From Bacteroidota bacterium (GTDB taxonomy: Bacteria > Bacteroidota > Bacteroidia > Cytophagales > Cyclobacteriaceae): 64,000 bases of DNA. Location: contig JAFDYT010000005.1 of assembly GCA_018266055.1 (NCBI GenBank), positions 310,001 through 374,000 on the forward strand. The letters run 5' to 3'. Positions within the stretch are counted from its first letter, which is position 1. Every line of letters begins with the position of its first letter. The notes beneath the pieces were generated by a model. It had not been told where the DNA came from, ran no database searches, and saw only the letters and a list, made by a program, of their open reading frames with translations. Position numbers and translations under genes: made by a program. This document shows positions 7,326 to 16,708 of the stretch, piece by piece.

Positions 7326-8894
7326 CTACTTTATTCGCTTCAGGTCGAGGTCCTGAAAGTCAAAACTAAAATCGATGTTGGGTGAAATGCCTTTCATCTT
7401 TATTCCCATGGCTTTTCCTTCTTCGTCGAGCGAAAAGGTGGCAAAGGCGTCGCACTCCATGTCGCGGTAATCCCACCTTACGGCAAAGGTATTCGCCTTA
7501 TAGTACGACATTTTTCCGTGTAGCTTAGGCGAGCGTTTGCTCGTAAACCACAGTTCACCGTCTTTCAAGTCGATAATTACATCGCCAAACCAGTTGTCGT
7601 GATAGGTGCCGGTGAAGTTGGCAAGGTTAAAATTTGATTTGGCGTTTTTCACGATGTTCCATACGGCCGTGGTCACTGAGTCGCCGTGACTTTGGCGATC
7701 TTTCACCCAACCTGCTGCGCGCGTCAACATATCCACTTTAGAATTGAGATAGGAATTGACGATCATGCGCGAGATAGTCTCAAATGCAAACCCACCAGGA
7801 TCGGTGTTTGTGAGTACTACCACACCGAGATTAAGTTCAGGGACCAACGTTGTTTTTGAAAGTAAGCCTGGCAACCCGCCGGTGTGACTGATGATGATAT
7901 ATCCATTTTGATCGTTGATGCCCCAGCCAAGTCCATAGGCGTTAAGATGCGAACGCACTGCAGGGTTTGATTTGCGATTGAAGCCAATCAGGGTATGTGG
8001 CTTGAGCATCTCGTTGTGGTTTTCGGCGGAGATCAGTTGCTGCTTCAGTCCATCGCCGTATTTCCCGTCGTTAAGGTGCAAGAGCATCCATTTAGAAAGA
8101 TCATTCACGCTCGCATAAATTCCGCCGGCGGCAGCGAAAGATGAATTGGGTTCTGTGTACTGCTCAATTTGTTTCAGGGTCGGCTCGGCGGAGTGAGGCA
8201 GCGCTACATTCTTTTTGTCTTTGAGATTTTGAAACATTCCTGCGGAGCGTGTCATGCCGAGTGGCGACATGATGCGCGTTTCCACGAAGGTCGTCCATGG
8301 CATACCACTCACACGCGCCACTACTTCGCCGGCCACCATGTATAGCAGGTTATCATAATCGAACCGTGTGCGAAATTCGGAGGTCTGCTTTTGGTATTGA
8401 AAACTCTTCAGCACATCCTGAATGGTGAAATCAGCACCATCCGGAAAAAACATAAGGTCACCCGCTCCCAGGCCGAGGCCGCTACGGTGGGTGAGCAAGT
8501 CTTGGATAGTAAAATGTGCGGTCACGTAAGGATCATACATTTTAAATTCAGGAATGTAATCCACCACTTTGTCACTCCATTTCAATTTGCCTTCGTCGGC
8601 AAGAATACCCAGCGCCATGGCGGTAAATGCTTTGCTGTTGCTGGCAATGCCAAACAGCGTGTTTTCGTTCACCGCTTCCTTCGTTTTGATTGACGTGACG
8701 CCGTACCCTTTGGCGTGAATGACTTTTCCATCTTTGACTACCGCTACGGCGATACCCGCAAGTGGCATCATCTGCATCGATTTATTGACGAGTGAATCGA
8801 CTTGTGCCGAGGTAAGTGGTTTTACCTGTGCATGGCTTGCAGTGACTATCAAACAGATGCTCAGCAAGCCTGACTTAATTTTTCCTGATGCCAT
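7326..8894 (-). CDS. Secreted serine hydrolase (class C beta-lactamase / PBP4* fold) with C-terminal DUF3471-like domain
   Basis: The 522-residue protein starts with a signal peptide ending at SHAQ. The catalytic domain has the three hallmarks of the family: the SxxK motif in FGIASNSKAFTAM, the YxN motif in FDYDNLLYMVAGEV, and HTGG in IISHTGGLPGL. From about residue 400 a small beta domain (FTGTYHDNWFGDVII... GELWFTSKRSPKLHGKM) matches the DUF3471 type often fused to these hydrolases. Members hydrolyse D-amino-acid peptides, esters or beta-lactams; the real substrate is not inferable. It is translated just before the PhyH gene, with stop and start codons abutting. It acts in the periplasm or outside. 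Confidence 0.92.
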   Translation of the reverse strand: MASGKIKSGLLSICLIVTASHAQVKPLTSAQVDSLVNKSMQMMPLAGIAVAVVKDGKVIHAKGYGVTSIKTKEAVNENTLFGIASNSKAFTAMALGILADEGKLKWSDKVVDYIPEFKMYDPYVTAHFTIQDLLTHRSGLGLGAGDLMFFPDGADFTIQDVLKSFQYQKQTSEFRTRFDYDNLLYMVAGEVVARVSGMPWTTFVETRIMSPLGMTRSAGMFQNLKDKKNVALPHSAEPTLKQIEQYTEPNSSFAAAGGIYASVNDLSKWMLLHLNDGKYGDGLKQQLISAENHNEMLKPHTLIGFNRKSNPAVRSHLNAYGLGWGINDQNGYIIISHTGGLPGLLSKTTLVPELNLGVVVLTNTDPGGFAFETISRMIVNSYLNSKVDMLTRAAGWVKDRQSHGDSVTTAVWNIVKNAKSNFNLANFTGTYHDNWFGDVIIDLKDGELWFTSKRSPKLHGKMSYYKANTFAVRWDYRDMECDAFATFSLDEEGKAMGIKMKGISPNIDFSFDFQDLDLKRIK

Positions 8895-8966
8895 AAGAGA
8901 TTAGATTTTAATTGAAAGTATTCAGAAAAGCCCAGTTATCAAAAGAGAAAAATGAATGGACACATG

Positions 8967-9004
8967 ATGAAAAAGGAAAAGGCACAGGATGTTAGCCCTG
9001 TGCC
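8967..9004 (-). terminator. Terminator of the MFS transporter gene
   Basis: On the minus strand an 8-bp stem GGCACAGG/CCTGTGCC (8997-9004 with 8981-8988, eight-base loop) is followed by TTTTCCTTTTTC. It lies 36 bp after the MFS stop codon at 9040. Confidence 0.75.
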
Positions 9005-9039
9005 CCTTCGAAATTAAATGTCGATCCTGAATTCTTATC

Positions 9040-10359
9040 TCAATGATTAGGTTTCTTTCTTACATAAATATTAAGAAACACAAACAACACCACGAGTATC
9101 GCCGGAAGGATGGTCATGTAGCGAAGTGTAAGTTGTGGACCTGCGGTATCAATGGAGCGACCCATGATAGGAAGAATGACGGACGTAGCGACCATGCCTG
9201 CACCGCCCATAATCGAAAGACCAAGTGCGCCGCTCTTCGGAATGTATTCAGAAACAAATCCTAACATGGTGGGCCAGAAGTAACAAACACCCACGGCAAA
9301 CACAATAGCCGAGAACATAGTCATGCCTGCACCTTCGGCGCTACTCAGCAGGTACAAACCCACTACTGAAATCACCGACGAACCCAACAACACGCCGGGA
9401 GGATTTAGTTTATGAATCAGCGGCCCCGCAAAGAATCGGCCCACAGCCATAATACCGGTTATCACAACGAGTACGATCATCGGGTCAATGCCGGCATTGC
9501 TCAGCAGCGCGTTTGTCCACTGGTTGGTGCCAAGCTCAGTACATGCTGTCAAAAACATTCCGAATAAAACCAGCGGGAAAAGAAGATTGATTTTGTTAAC
9601 GACGAGCCCTTCAACAATTACGGCGATGACAATCACCGCCAGTACAATGTAGGTAAGGGAAGAATTGAAATCGATTTTTATCGAAGGAACCGAAGCGGCC
9701 AGAATCATGAAACTCACCAGCGCGATAATAGTAAATGGCGCACCCACATTTTTCAGCATGTCCTTGTACGACACACCTGAGCTCACGCGCTCAGTTTCCG
9801 GGATGTTTTGTCCGAAAAATAAATAACCATATAGCGCAAGCGGAATAAACAACAACGAAGTCAGCAATTGCCAGCTCAAGCCAAGTTTTGTCATGAGCAG
9901 CCACGCCAGAATCCCTCCAATCACAATTCCACCAGGGAACCATACGTGGAAGCGATTGAGCATTCGGGTTTTTTCCTTCGGATAAATCGAAGCGATGAGT
10001 GGATTGCACGCAGCTTCCACGCTACCATTTCCAAAGCCAATAAATACATTCGAGATGAACAGCATGGTTTTGTCTTTCGCCAGAAGCAACAAAATCAAAC
10101 CGATGAGGTGCGACGAAAAAGCAAGCCACACGATGTTTTTTGTTTTCACCGCGTCGATGATCAAACCGCCGACATACATCGCGACAGTAAATCCCCAGAA
10201 CGCCGGGCCGAAGGCCCACCCGATTTCTTCACTCGTCAATCCGTAGTCAGATCCGAATACGCCTTCGATCTTGGCGCGGATGGCAAAGGTGAGTGATGTG
10301 ACCAGCAGCGCAAGGCAACTGGCAATAAAAAGCCGTGAAGAGTTGATAGGTTTAGTCAT
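9040..10359 (-). CDS. MFS transporter, 12 membrane segments
   Basis: The 439-residue protein is hydrophobic throughout, with about 12 helices in two halves. Useful landmarks are the inverted-topology loop after helix 2 (GGLIIDAVKTKN), the helix 4/5 region SNVFIGFGNGSVEAACNPLI, YPKEKTRMLNRFHVWFPGG, and in the second half GRFFAGPLIHKLNPPGVLLG. The GxGNGxxEAxxNP-like segment resembles the FucP/sugar branch of the superfamily, so a sugar or sugar-derivative substrate is my inference. It is monocistronic with its own terminator. Two LacI-family operator-like sites lie 48-98 bp upstream of the start codon, which supports carbohydrate-linked control. Confidence 0.88.
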   Translation of the reverse strand: MTKPINSSRLFIASCLALLVTSLTFAIRAKIEGVFGSDYGLTSEEIGWAFGPAFWGFTVAMYVGGLIIDAVKTKNIVWLAFSSHLIGLILLLLAKDKTMLFISNVFIGFGNGSVEAACNPLIASIYPKEKTRMLNRFHVWFPGGIVIGGILAWLLMTKLGLSWQLLTSLLFIPLALYGYLFFGQNIPETERVSSGVSYKDMLKNVGAPFTIIALVSFMILAASVPSIKIDFNSSLTYIVLAVIVIAVIVEGLVVNKINLLFPLVLFGMFLTACTELGTNQWTNALLSNAGIDPMIVLVVITGIMAVGRFFAGPLIHKLNPPGVLLGSSVISVVGLYLLSSAEGAGMTMFSAIVFAVGVCYFWPTMLGFVSEYIPKSGALGLSIMGGAGMVATSVILPIMGRSIDTAGPQLTLRYMTILPAILVVLFVFLNIYVRKKPNH

Positions 10360-10406
10360 GAGGTTTTAAGGTTTTGACTTGGAAGTTGTGCGAAAAAAAT
10401 CTGTTT

Positions 10407-10457
10407 TGCAAACGATTGATTGCGTCAGGCTTTAATTTTTTACAAACGCTTGCGTTT
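10407..10457 (-). promoter_or_regulatory. Two LacI-family operator-like palindromes upstream of the MFS gene
   Basis: TGCAAACGATTGAT (10407-10420) and TACAAACGCTTGCG (10441-10454) each match 8 of 10 fixed positions of the LacI/CcpA-type pattern TGNAANCGNTTNCA. The second is embedded in a perfect AAACGC-tt-GCGTTT inverted repeat (10444-10457). Their CG centres are 34 bp apart. They could serve the MFS gene to the left or the divergent gene at 10563. Confidence 0.4.
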
Positions 10458-10562
10458 TAGTTTTCATTTCTAACCTTACCTAAGTTATCATCGGTATTGT
10501 TAGTATCTTGTAACGTGAGATCAATGGAGGCTTTTTTGAACATTTAATTTTTAAAAACCGAT

Positions 10563-12620
10563 ATGAATAGAGAAGTAAGAAGCAGTGCCTCAATGATTCA
10601 ATTAGTTGTTATTCTATTGACTTTATTGACTCTTAGCGCCAAGGGGCAGCAATGGAGATCTTTTTATAATTCTGGCTATTCAGGCTACGTATATTCACTT
10701 GGGTCAGACGGGAATCAATTGTTTGCCGGAACTGCTCATGGCGTGTATAAGGCGAATTTAAAAGATGGGGCTTGGAAAGCTTACAATAGCGGTCTTGCAG
10801 CGCCATTTATCGAACAGCAAACGAATTGCTTTTTGACTGACGGAGGAAAAATATTCGCAGGGGTAAACGGTGGTTTATACACAGCCACTTTACCTTCAGG
10901 TGCGTGGAATTTGGTAGGTGCTAAACTCGTTTCAGGATTGCCTTCTTTTTCAAGTATTTCGGCAATTATCAAATTTGGGAGCAACTATTTTTTGGGTACT
11001 GAGGGCTATGGTATTTTTATCTCGAAAGATCAGGGTCAGACCTGGAGTTCTTCTTCCTCTGGTCTCTCATCGACACCTTACATTAGGTCCTTGCACGCAG
11101 TTGGAAATGTTTTGTATGCGGGCACTCAAAATTCAGAAATCTTTCAATCCACAGATAATGGAAGTTCATGGACCGCAGTAAGCACTGGACTACCATTAGG
11201 CAACAATGCAGTACAATGTTTTGCAAATCTGAGTACACTTACTTTTGCTGGTACAGACATAGGAGTTTTTACATCGTCAAATCAAGGTGCGCTATGGACC
11301 TCGGCTAATCATGGACTGCCCCCGAATAGCAATATTACATCCCTGTTGACAGTTGGCAGTACTGTTTTTGCCGGGCTTTTAAACGCCGGAGTATACTCCT
11401 CCACCGATCAAGGCGCTACCTGGACTTATAGTGGTCTCTCCAATGTTTATTCTCTACTATCGGTTAATAATGTTTTATATGCCGGAACACCCCAAGGTGT
11501 TTATAATTCATCGGATGGAGGTGTTACATGGAACCCCTTTGGGTCTCAATTAACAAACATCGCCGTCAATTCAATTGTAGTAAAAAATGACTCCATTTTT
11601 GTGGGTGGAGATAGTGGAATATTTTTTTCTACTAATGATTCCATTTGGACACGATTTACCAAAGAACAGAACAGCAGTTTGGTATCTTCCGGCAAGGATC
11701 TTCTCTATTCAACAGGGTTGACTGTGAATTATCTTGCCAACAATGGAAGTTCGTGGAAAGATTCACCGCATTCCCTTACAAGTATCTATAGCTTATTCGC
11801 CCATAATGATACAATCCTAGGCGGAAGCGTAAACGCGATTTATAGATCGACGAATAAAGCGGCTGCCTGGGTTGAGACAGATAATGGAATTTCACCAGGG
11901 TATGCCGTTTCTAGCTTTACAAAAAGTGGATCAAAAATTCTGGTCGGAACAAATAATGGCATCTATAGTTCCACTGATCGCGGCACCACCTGGGTAAATT
12001 CTAGCAATCTTCTTCCTAAAAACACTCAGGTACTTGGCCTATTTACTTTAGGAAAGGGAATTTATGCAGGGGCATACTATGGATTATATTTATCCGAAGA
12101 TAATGGAGGAAGTTGGTTTAATGTCACAACGGGATTGCCGCCCTTGTATGCATTGTGTGTTTATTCAATGGCGTCCTCCCAAGGTTTACTTTTTGCAGGG
12201 ACTAACTCAGGAGTTAACTATTCTAAGGATGGAACTTCCTGGCTTCCAATACCAGGATTAGATTCGATTAAAGTCTATTCCCTTTCTATTTGGAACGACA
12301 AATTGCTCGCTGGCACAAATAATTGGATTTATTCTATTAAACTATCCGATCTTTTCCCTCCTGTCACTGGATTAACAGTGGAAAATTCCGAAGTGCATGT
12401 TTACCCAAACCCTTCTTCAAAAAACCTTTATGTAAAGGGCCTGAGTGAATCGACTACAGAGTTTAAAATTATAGATCAAAAAGGTCAATCGACCAACCCA
12501 GTAATATATTCAACCAATGAAGTCTCAACTATTGATATCAGTAGCTATGAAAGTGGAGTTTACATACTGTTGATTTTCGAAGGTAAACGAATTCTATCTT
12601 ATAAGTTCATTAAGTATTAA
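10563..12620 (+). CDS. T9SS-exported beta-propeller protein with BNR/Ycf48-like repeats
   Basis: The 685-residue protein has a signal peptide (hydrophobic 10-27, ending near SAKGQQ). Then come more than ten repeats of the type 'vLYAGT..GvY.StD.G.tW', for example YAGTQNSEIFQSTDNGSSW and VGTNNGIYSSTDRGTTW. This is the Asp-box (BNR / Vps10-like) propeller signature. The last ~75 residues, from VHVYPNPSSKNLYVKG to KRILSYKFIKY, form a type A C-terminal sorting domain of the type IX secretion system. The protein is therefore likely secreted or anchored at the surface. Enzymatic function is not evident: no sialidase Arg triad was identified. The 3' part is noticeably AT-rich by eye. It converges on the next gene with a single base between the stop codons. 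Confidence 0.88.
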   Translation: MNREVRSSASMIQLVVILLTLLTLSAKGQQWRSFYNSGYSGYVYSLGSDGNQLFAGTAHGVYKANLKDGAWKAYNSGLAAPFIEQQTNCFLTDGGKIFAGVNGGLYTATLPSGAWNLVGAKLVSGLPSFSSISAIIKFGSNYFLGTEGYGIFISKDQGQTWSSSSSGLSSTPYIRSLHAVGNVLYAGTQNSEIFQSTDNGSSWTAVSTGLPLGNNAVQCFANLSTLTFAGTDIGVFTSSNQGALWTSANHGLPPNSNITSLLTVGSTVFAGLLNAGVYSSTDQGATWTYSGLSNVYSLLSVNNVLYAGTPQGVYNSSDGGVTWNPFGSQLTNIAVNSIVVKNDSIFVGGDSGIFFSTNDSIWTRFTKEQNSSLVSSGKDLLYSTGLTVNYLANNGSSWKDSPHSLTSIYSLFAHNDTILGGSVNAIYRSTNKAAAWVETDNGISPGYAVSSFTKSGSKILVGTNNGIYSSTDRGTTWVNSSNLLPKNTQVLGLFTLGKGIYAGAYYGLYLSEDNGGSWFNVTTGLPPLYALCVYSMASSQGLLFAGTNSGVNYSKDGTSWLPIPGLDSIKVYSLSIWNDKLLAGTNNWIYSIKLSDLFPPVTGLTVENSEVHVYPNPSSKNLYVKGLSESTTEFKIIDQKGQSTNPVIYSTNEVSTIDISSYESGVYILLIFEGKRILSYKFIKY

Positions 12621-12621
12621 A

Positions 12622-14139
12622 TCATTTCTTAGAATTGCTCACAAAGGCGATGCGCGTTCCATCCGGCGACCAGGAGGGGACGTTGATCGTGCCCTGGCCA
12701 CCATACAAATACGCAATGGTTTTTGGTGCACCAGCGGAGGTCAGTGGCATTAGCCTTAGTTGCACTTGCTTGTACGATGGGTGCGAACTCACATCGATGG
12801 TAGGCGGAAACGAGATGAACACCATCCATTTTCCATCGGGCGACAGATGTGGAAACCAATTGTTGTATTCATCGAAGGTGAGTTGCTCTTTGCCGGAGCC
12901 GTCAGGCTTCATCCGCCAGATTTGCATCGTACCGCTTTCGCTGCCATTGTAATAAATGTACTTGCCATCCGGCGAATACTCCGGACCATCGTAGTGCCAT
13001 CCTTGATTGTTTGTCAGCGCTTTTTCTTCACCGCCGCCGATCGGGATGGTATAAATGTTGTAGTACTTGTCATCGCGCATTCCTACGAAGGCCACTTCCT
13101 TTCCATTTGGAGCCCAGCCGTGCCAATACGAAGGCGTTTTCTCCGTCACTAATTTAGGCTCGCCACCGCCAAGCGGAAGCACATAAACCGTCGAGCCCCA
13201 ACCCGGCAATCCTTGACGGTGACTACTGATGGCCAACATTTTTCCATCGAAAGAGATGCCGTGGTCGTTGTTGTTACGGTCGGCCTTTCCTGTGTTCAGC
13301 TTTTCGGTGGCGCCGCCGTCAATCGGAATTTTGTAGAGCGATCCGTTTTCATTGAATAGTAATTTGTTTCCGTCGGGCATCCAGTTAGGGGCTTCAAGCC
13401 TTCCTTTTGATTCATGAATTACTTTTCGCGCGCCGGTCGCAACGTTAAGTATTTCAAGGCGGCATCCGATATAACCAAGTTTTTCAGGATCGTACGTAGG
13501 AGCCACGGGCTGATCAATGCGCACATTCCACACCTGGGCTTCGGTTATTTCCTTTTCGTTGTGCGCGCAGATGAACAAGCCGGCATACACACTGTCGGGA
13601 ATATTTTCCATCACCGTAGTGCCGATCACTTGAAGCGGCTCACCAAAATGCGCAGCGCGCAACGTGAAGATGCCGCCGGCTCTTTCTAATTGAAGAACAG
13701 AATAATTTTTTTTCGTGGCGAACCGCTCGTCTTCAGGATCGCGCATGGCAGCTCCTTTTTTGTTGCGCCATTGAAGCACAGTAAGCCCGTCGCCGTGAAG
13801 TACTCCGCTGCAATGTGCCGCGTCGTCGGCAAGTGATGCCCGAACCATCCATCCGATTTTGCGATGCGGATCAACGCCATTCCCGACGAATGAAAAATTA
13901 GCCGTAAGGATAAAGTCTCCGCTTAGCTTTTTATATGCATAGTGAAATTCATCGCGGGCAAACCAGATGTTGTAGCCCGAGCCTTTGAGACGATACGATT
14001 GCGCCACCTTATCATAGGCAGTCGATCCGCTGATTTTTGGATGCCCAATATCTTCGTTGCTTTCAAAGTCGCCAACCTGAGCCACCGAGTGGAAGAAGCC
14101 AATTCCCAAAAGACAAACAAGAAGAAAGCATTTGTTCAT
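12622..14139 (-). CDS. Secreted TolB-like WD40/PD40 propeller protein with N-terminal concanavalin-like domain
   Basis: The 505-residue protein starts with a signal peptide (LLVCLLGIGFFHSVAQ). Residues about 25-220 form a beta-sandwich of the kind found in DUF1349-like proteins (LSGDFILTANFSFVG, KIGWMVRASLADDAAHCSGVLHGDG). From about residue 240 there are PD40/TolB repeats: APNWMPDGNKLLFNENG, YWHGWAPNGKEVAFVG, YDGPEYSPDGKYIYYNG, WFPHLSPDGKWMVFIS and VPSWSPDGTRIAFVS. In databases such proteins are often labelled 'TolB family' or, misleadingly, 'biopolymer transporter TolR'. There is no TolR-like membrane anchor here. The function is unknown, possibly surface binding or peptidase-like regulation. 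It precedes the penicillin acylase gene's 3' end by 24 bp in the same direction. Confidence 0.85.
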   Translation of the reverse strand: MNKCFLLVCLLGIGFFHSVAQVGDFESNEDIGHPKISGSTAYDKVAQSYRLKGSGYNIWFARDEFHYAYKKLSGDFILTANFSFVGNGVDPHRKIGWMVRASLADDAAHCSGVLHGDGLTVLQWRNKKGAAMRDPEDERFATKKNYSVLQLERAGGIFTLRAAHFGEPLQVIGTTVMENIPDSVYAGLFICAHNEKEITEAQVWNVRIDQPVAPTYDPEKLGYIGCRLEILNVATGARKVIHESKGRLEAPNWMPDGNKLLFNENGSLYKIPIDGGATEKLNTGKADRNNNDHGISFDGKMLAISSHRQGLPGWGSTVYVLPLGGGEPKLVTEKTPSYWHGWAPNGKEVAFVGMRDDKYYNIYTIPIGGGEEKALTNNQGWHYDGPEYSPDGKYIYYNGSESGTMQIWRMKPDGSGKEQLTFDEYNNWFPHLSPDGKWMVFISFPPTIDVSSHPSYKQVQLRLMPLTSAGAPKTIAYLYGGQGTINVPSWSPDGTRIAFVSNSKK

Positions 14140-14163
14140 GGTTCAAATTAGTTTGATTAGGTT

Positions 14164-16575
14164 TTAATGTGGATGTAACGTCACGTGCTCTCGCGCTGCC
14201 TTCGCAACGCTTTCGCGACGGAAGTACACAGCGAAGTGTTTGTCGGCAGCCCAGGCATCAAAAAGATTTTTATAGTAAGGACTTTCCGGATTTCCGCTTT
14301 GTCCTGGTGTGTTGGTGAACATTGTTTTATCCCAATCGCTCACGTCGGCCACCATTCTGAAACTGGCGCCAGCTTGCTGATTGTCGCTGTTGGTAGTCAT
14401 GCCTACCGTAGTGCTATTGCCGCCACGGGCTACGGGCCCGGCATCTAATTTTTTTCTCGTCGCCTCATCTACGGCATTGCTAAATGCATGCTTGATGAGC
14501 ACATGATGGTTGGCCGCCTGCCCGTATTGCCATTGGTTTTGGTCTGGGCCTAATTTTTTTTCCAGCGCGATAATTGTTTCTTCCAATGACGAAATCAGAA
14601 ACTGATCACGTTGTGTAGAAGAATTTTTAAACACCGCGCCCGAAGTAGTGATCCACTGAATAATCTTACTTAAATGAATGTATGGAATCAGTTTCTTTCC
14701 ATCTTGAGGAGTGGCCATCGCAGTCAGCGCAGACGACATGCGTTTCTCCCACGCCACGTAAATGGTCGCTTCAATTGAATTTTTGTCGAGCACAAAATTC
14801 CATGCTAGCAATTTTTTTCGCGCTTCTTCCACCTTTGAATTTTTTGATGAAAGATTTTTCAAAAGAGGAACGAGCGTTCGCGCCGGCGTGGAGAGGTAAT
14901 CGAATTGCAGATTCATCAGATCCTGCTGCGAGAATTTTTTTCCCGAGCCGAGCACTTCGTTGATCCGGTTTCCCCGAAAGGGATCAGCCCATTCTTTTCC
15001 AATCGCGTCAGTGTGTCCGTAGGTTTCGTCGACTAAGTTTTGATTTGCAGTAGCCCAAAACCCCTTGGCGGGATTATACTCGCGCGGCAATTCTTTGATC
15101 GGCAAAAACCCTTCCCAATCGTAGCTACCATCGCCGGGCACAGGCACAAGTCCGCTCGATTTTTTTCTTATCGGCGCGATGCCCACCGCCTGATAGCCTA
15201 TGTCTCCTTTCTTATCCGCCCAAATCATGTTCTCACCCGGAATGTGACTGTAGGTGCACGCTTCACGAAATTCTTCAAACGATTTGGCCTGATCCATGCG
15301 CAAGCTCGCCATGTAAGGCGCGCCTCCCGGTTCCAGCCACGCGCATCGAACCGCATAGGCTACGTTGTTTTTTTCGTCCACTAAAGTGACGGGTCCATGA
15401 CGAGTGTATTTCAGATCCACATACACATCCTGCGATCCTTTTACTTTGATAGTGTCTTTGATCACTTTCATGTCTTCCCAATCCCCCCTGTACCGATACT
15501 GATTTTTATTTTTTGGATTAAGCTCATACACGAGGAGATCTTCACCGTCAATCGCGAAGATGGTAAGACCCCACGCGCCATCTTCGTTGTGGCCAATGGA
15601 AACGCCAGGGATCGTAGGCTCACCGCCTCCAACAACATTCCAATCGGGAGCGTTGAGATGAACCATGTACCGCAGTGACGGAACCGCAATGCCGCGATGC
15701 GGATCGTTGGCCAGCATGGGCAAACCTGTACTCGTAAGTTTGCCACTCACTACCCAATTGTTACTGCCGATGTTTTGTTTTTCAGCAGTCATCAACTCAT
15801 GATAATTTGATTCGTCGGCGCGGGCGAGTTGCTCAAATGATTTTTTGTTTTGAAGGTTAACTTCCAATAGGTTTTCCGGACGGAAGCGAAAGGGCTTGCG
15901 ATACGCTTCATATAATGTAATGACGCTATCAAACAAAAGTTCTTTTTTGATTTTTGGATCCAGATCGATGGCGGGGTCACCGGGCTCAAACACGCTGAGC
16001 GCTTTTACTTTATCAGCACCGAGCGTAGCCACCGCACGGCCGTAACGCACTTCGTCAGTAATGTTGCCGAGCAAACCCTGATGGCGTGAAATCACCAAGT
16101 CGGGAGTCCAGCGACCCGGTTTGATACCAAGTAACTTGAACTCCAGCGGAAGAAGTGTGGAATCTTTTTCGGTCTCGCTGATCAGCGCATTGACACCTTC
16201 GGTGAATGCGTTGATGATGGCTTCACCGTGCCGATGATAGTGGTTGAATTCGGTTTTCAAATCGCCGCGATATTTAAACAGCCGCGTGCCGATGTCGCGT
16301 TTCAGTTCGCGTTCGCCAAAAATTTCAGCGGTTGTACCTGATGCCTGCCGCCGCCACATTTCAAATTGGAAAAGGCGGTCTTTGGCTGCGCAGTATCCCT
16401 GACTGAAAAATAAATCGTGTTCGTTTTTCGCAAAGATGTGATTCACTCCCGCGCTGTCGCGAAATACTTCTACCGACTCTTGTAATCCTGCTACAGTGAG
16501 CTTATTTTTTTGTGAAGACTGACTGCAGCTAAGGAAAAAGCATCCTGACAAAATGAATAGAAAAGGACGAAGCAT
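14164..16575 (-). CDS. Penicillin acylase family lipoprotein (Ntn hydrolase)
   Basis: The ATG at 16575 gives 803 residues starting with a lipoprotein signal whose lipobox is FFLSC. A longer frame to 16626 adds 17 residues before this signal and is rejected. The alpha-chain part includes VFRDSAGVNHIFAKNEHDLFF and AAKDRLFQFEMWRRQASG. The autocatalytic cleavage site is in KQNIGSNNWVVSG, with Ser271 as N-terminal nucleophile of the beta chain. Further conserved pieces are LANDPHRGIAVPSLRY and the GDGSYDWEGFLP segment, and the oxyanion-region Asn is in FWATANQNLVD. The family hydrolyses amides such as beta-lactam side chains, acyl-homoserine lactones or N-acylated peptides. Here it would be anchored in the periplasm. 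The real substrate is unknown. Confidence 0.92.
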   Translation of the reverse strand: MLRPFLFILSGCFFLSCSQSSQKNKLTVAGLQESVEVFRDSAGVNHIFAKNEHDLFFSQGYCAAKDRLFQFEMWRRQASGTTAEIFGERELKRDIGTRLFKYRGDLKTEFNHYHRHGEAIINAFTEGVNALISETEKDSTLLPLEFKLLGIKPGRWTPDLVISRHQGLLGNITDEVRYGRAVATLGADKVKALSVFEPGDPAIDLDPKIKKELLFDSVITLYEAYRKPFRFRPENLLEVNLQNKKSFEQLARADESNYHELMTAEKQNIGSNNWVVSGKLTSTGLPMLANDPHRGIAVPSLRYMVHLNAPDWNVVGGGEPTIPGVSIGHNEDGAWGLTIFAIDGEDLLVYELNPKNKNQYRYRGDWEDMKVIKDTIKVKGSQDVYVDLKYTRHGPVTLVDEKNNVAYAVRCAWLEPGGAPYMASLRMDQAKSFEEFREACTYSHIPGENMIWADKKGDIGYQAVGIAPIRKKSSGLVPVPGDGSYDWEGFLPIKELPREYNPAKGFWATANQNLVDETYGHTDAIGKEWADPFRGNRINEVLGSGKKFSQQDLMNLQFDYLSTPARTLVPLLKNLSSKNSKVEEARKKLLAWNFVLDKNSIEATIYVAWEKRMSSALTAMATPQDGKKLIPYIHLSKIIQWITTSGAVFKNSSTQRDQFLISSLEETIIALEKKLGPDQNQWQYGQAANHHVLIKHAFSNAVDEATRKKLDAGPVARGGNSTTVGMTTNSDNQQAGASFRMVADVSDWDKTMFTNTPGQSGNPESPYYKNLFDAWAADKHFAVYFRRESVAKAAREHVTLHPH

Positions 16576-16621
16576 AATTGAGGTTTTGAAAATAAAAGAT
16601 AACACAAAACCCCTGAACTCT

Positions 16622-16655
16622 AGCAAAAGAAATGACGAGTGGGAAACTCGTCATT
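16622..16655 (-). terminator. Terminator of the aminotransferase/mmsA operon
   Basis: A 10-bp stem AATGACGAGT/ACTCGTCATT (16631-16640 with 16646-16655, loop of five) is followed on the minus strand by TTTCTTTTG. It lies about 55 bp beyond the aminotransferase stop. A perfect 14-bp palindrome GCTTTTTAAAAAGC at 16665-16678 is just before it. Confidence 0.7.
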
Positions 16656-16708
16656 TAACCTCAGGCTTTTTAAAAAGCGATTGCCAGCGTCTCGCTTTTG
16701 CGATGGTA

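Noticed and set aside
12760-13152. A 130-residue + strand frame inside the TolB-like gene
   Set aside because: It is antisense to PD40 repeats and has no promoter or family features.
16665-16678. Perfect palindrome GCTTTTTAAAAAGC as an operator
   Set aside because: It is AT-rich, lies beyond the end of a gene close to a terminator and is most simply part of the 3' hairpin region.
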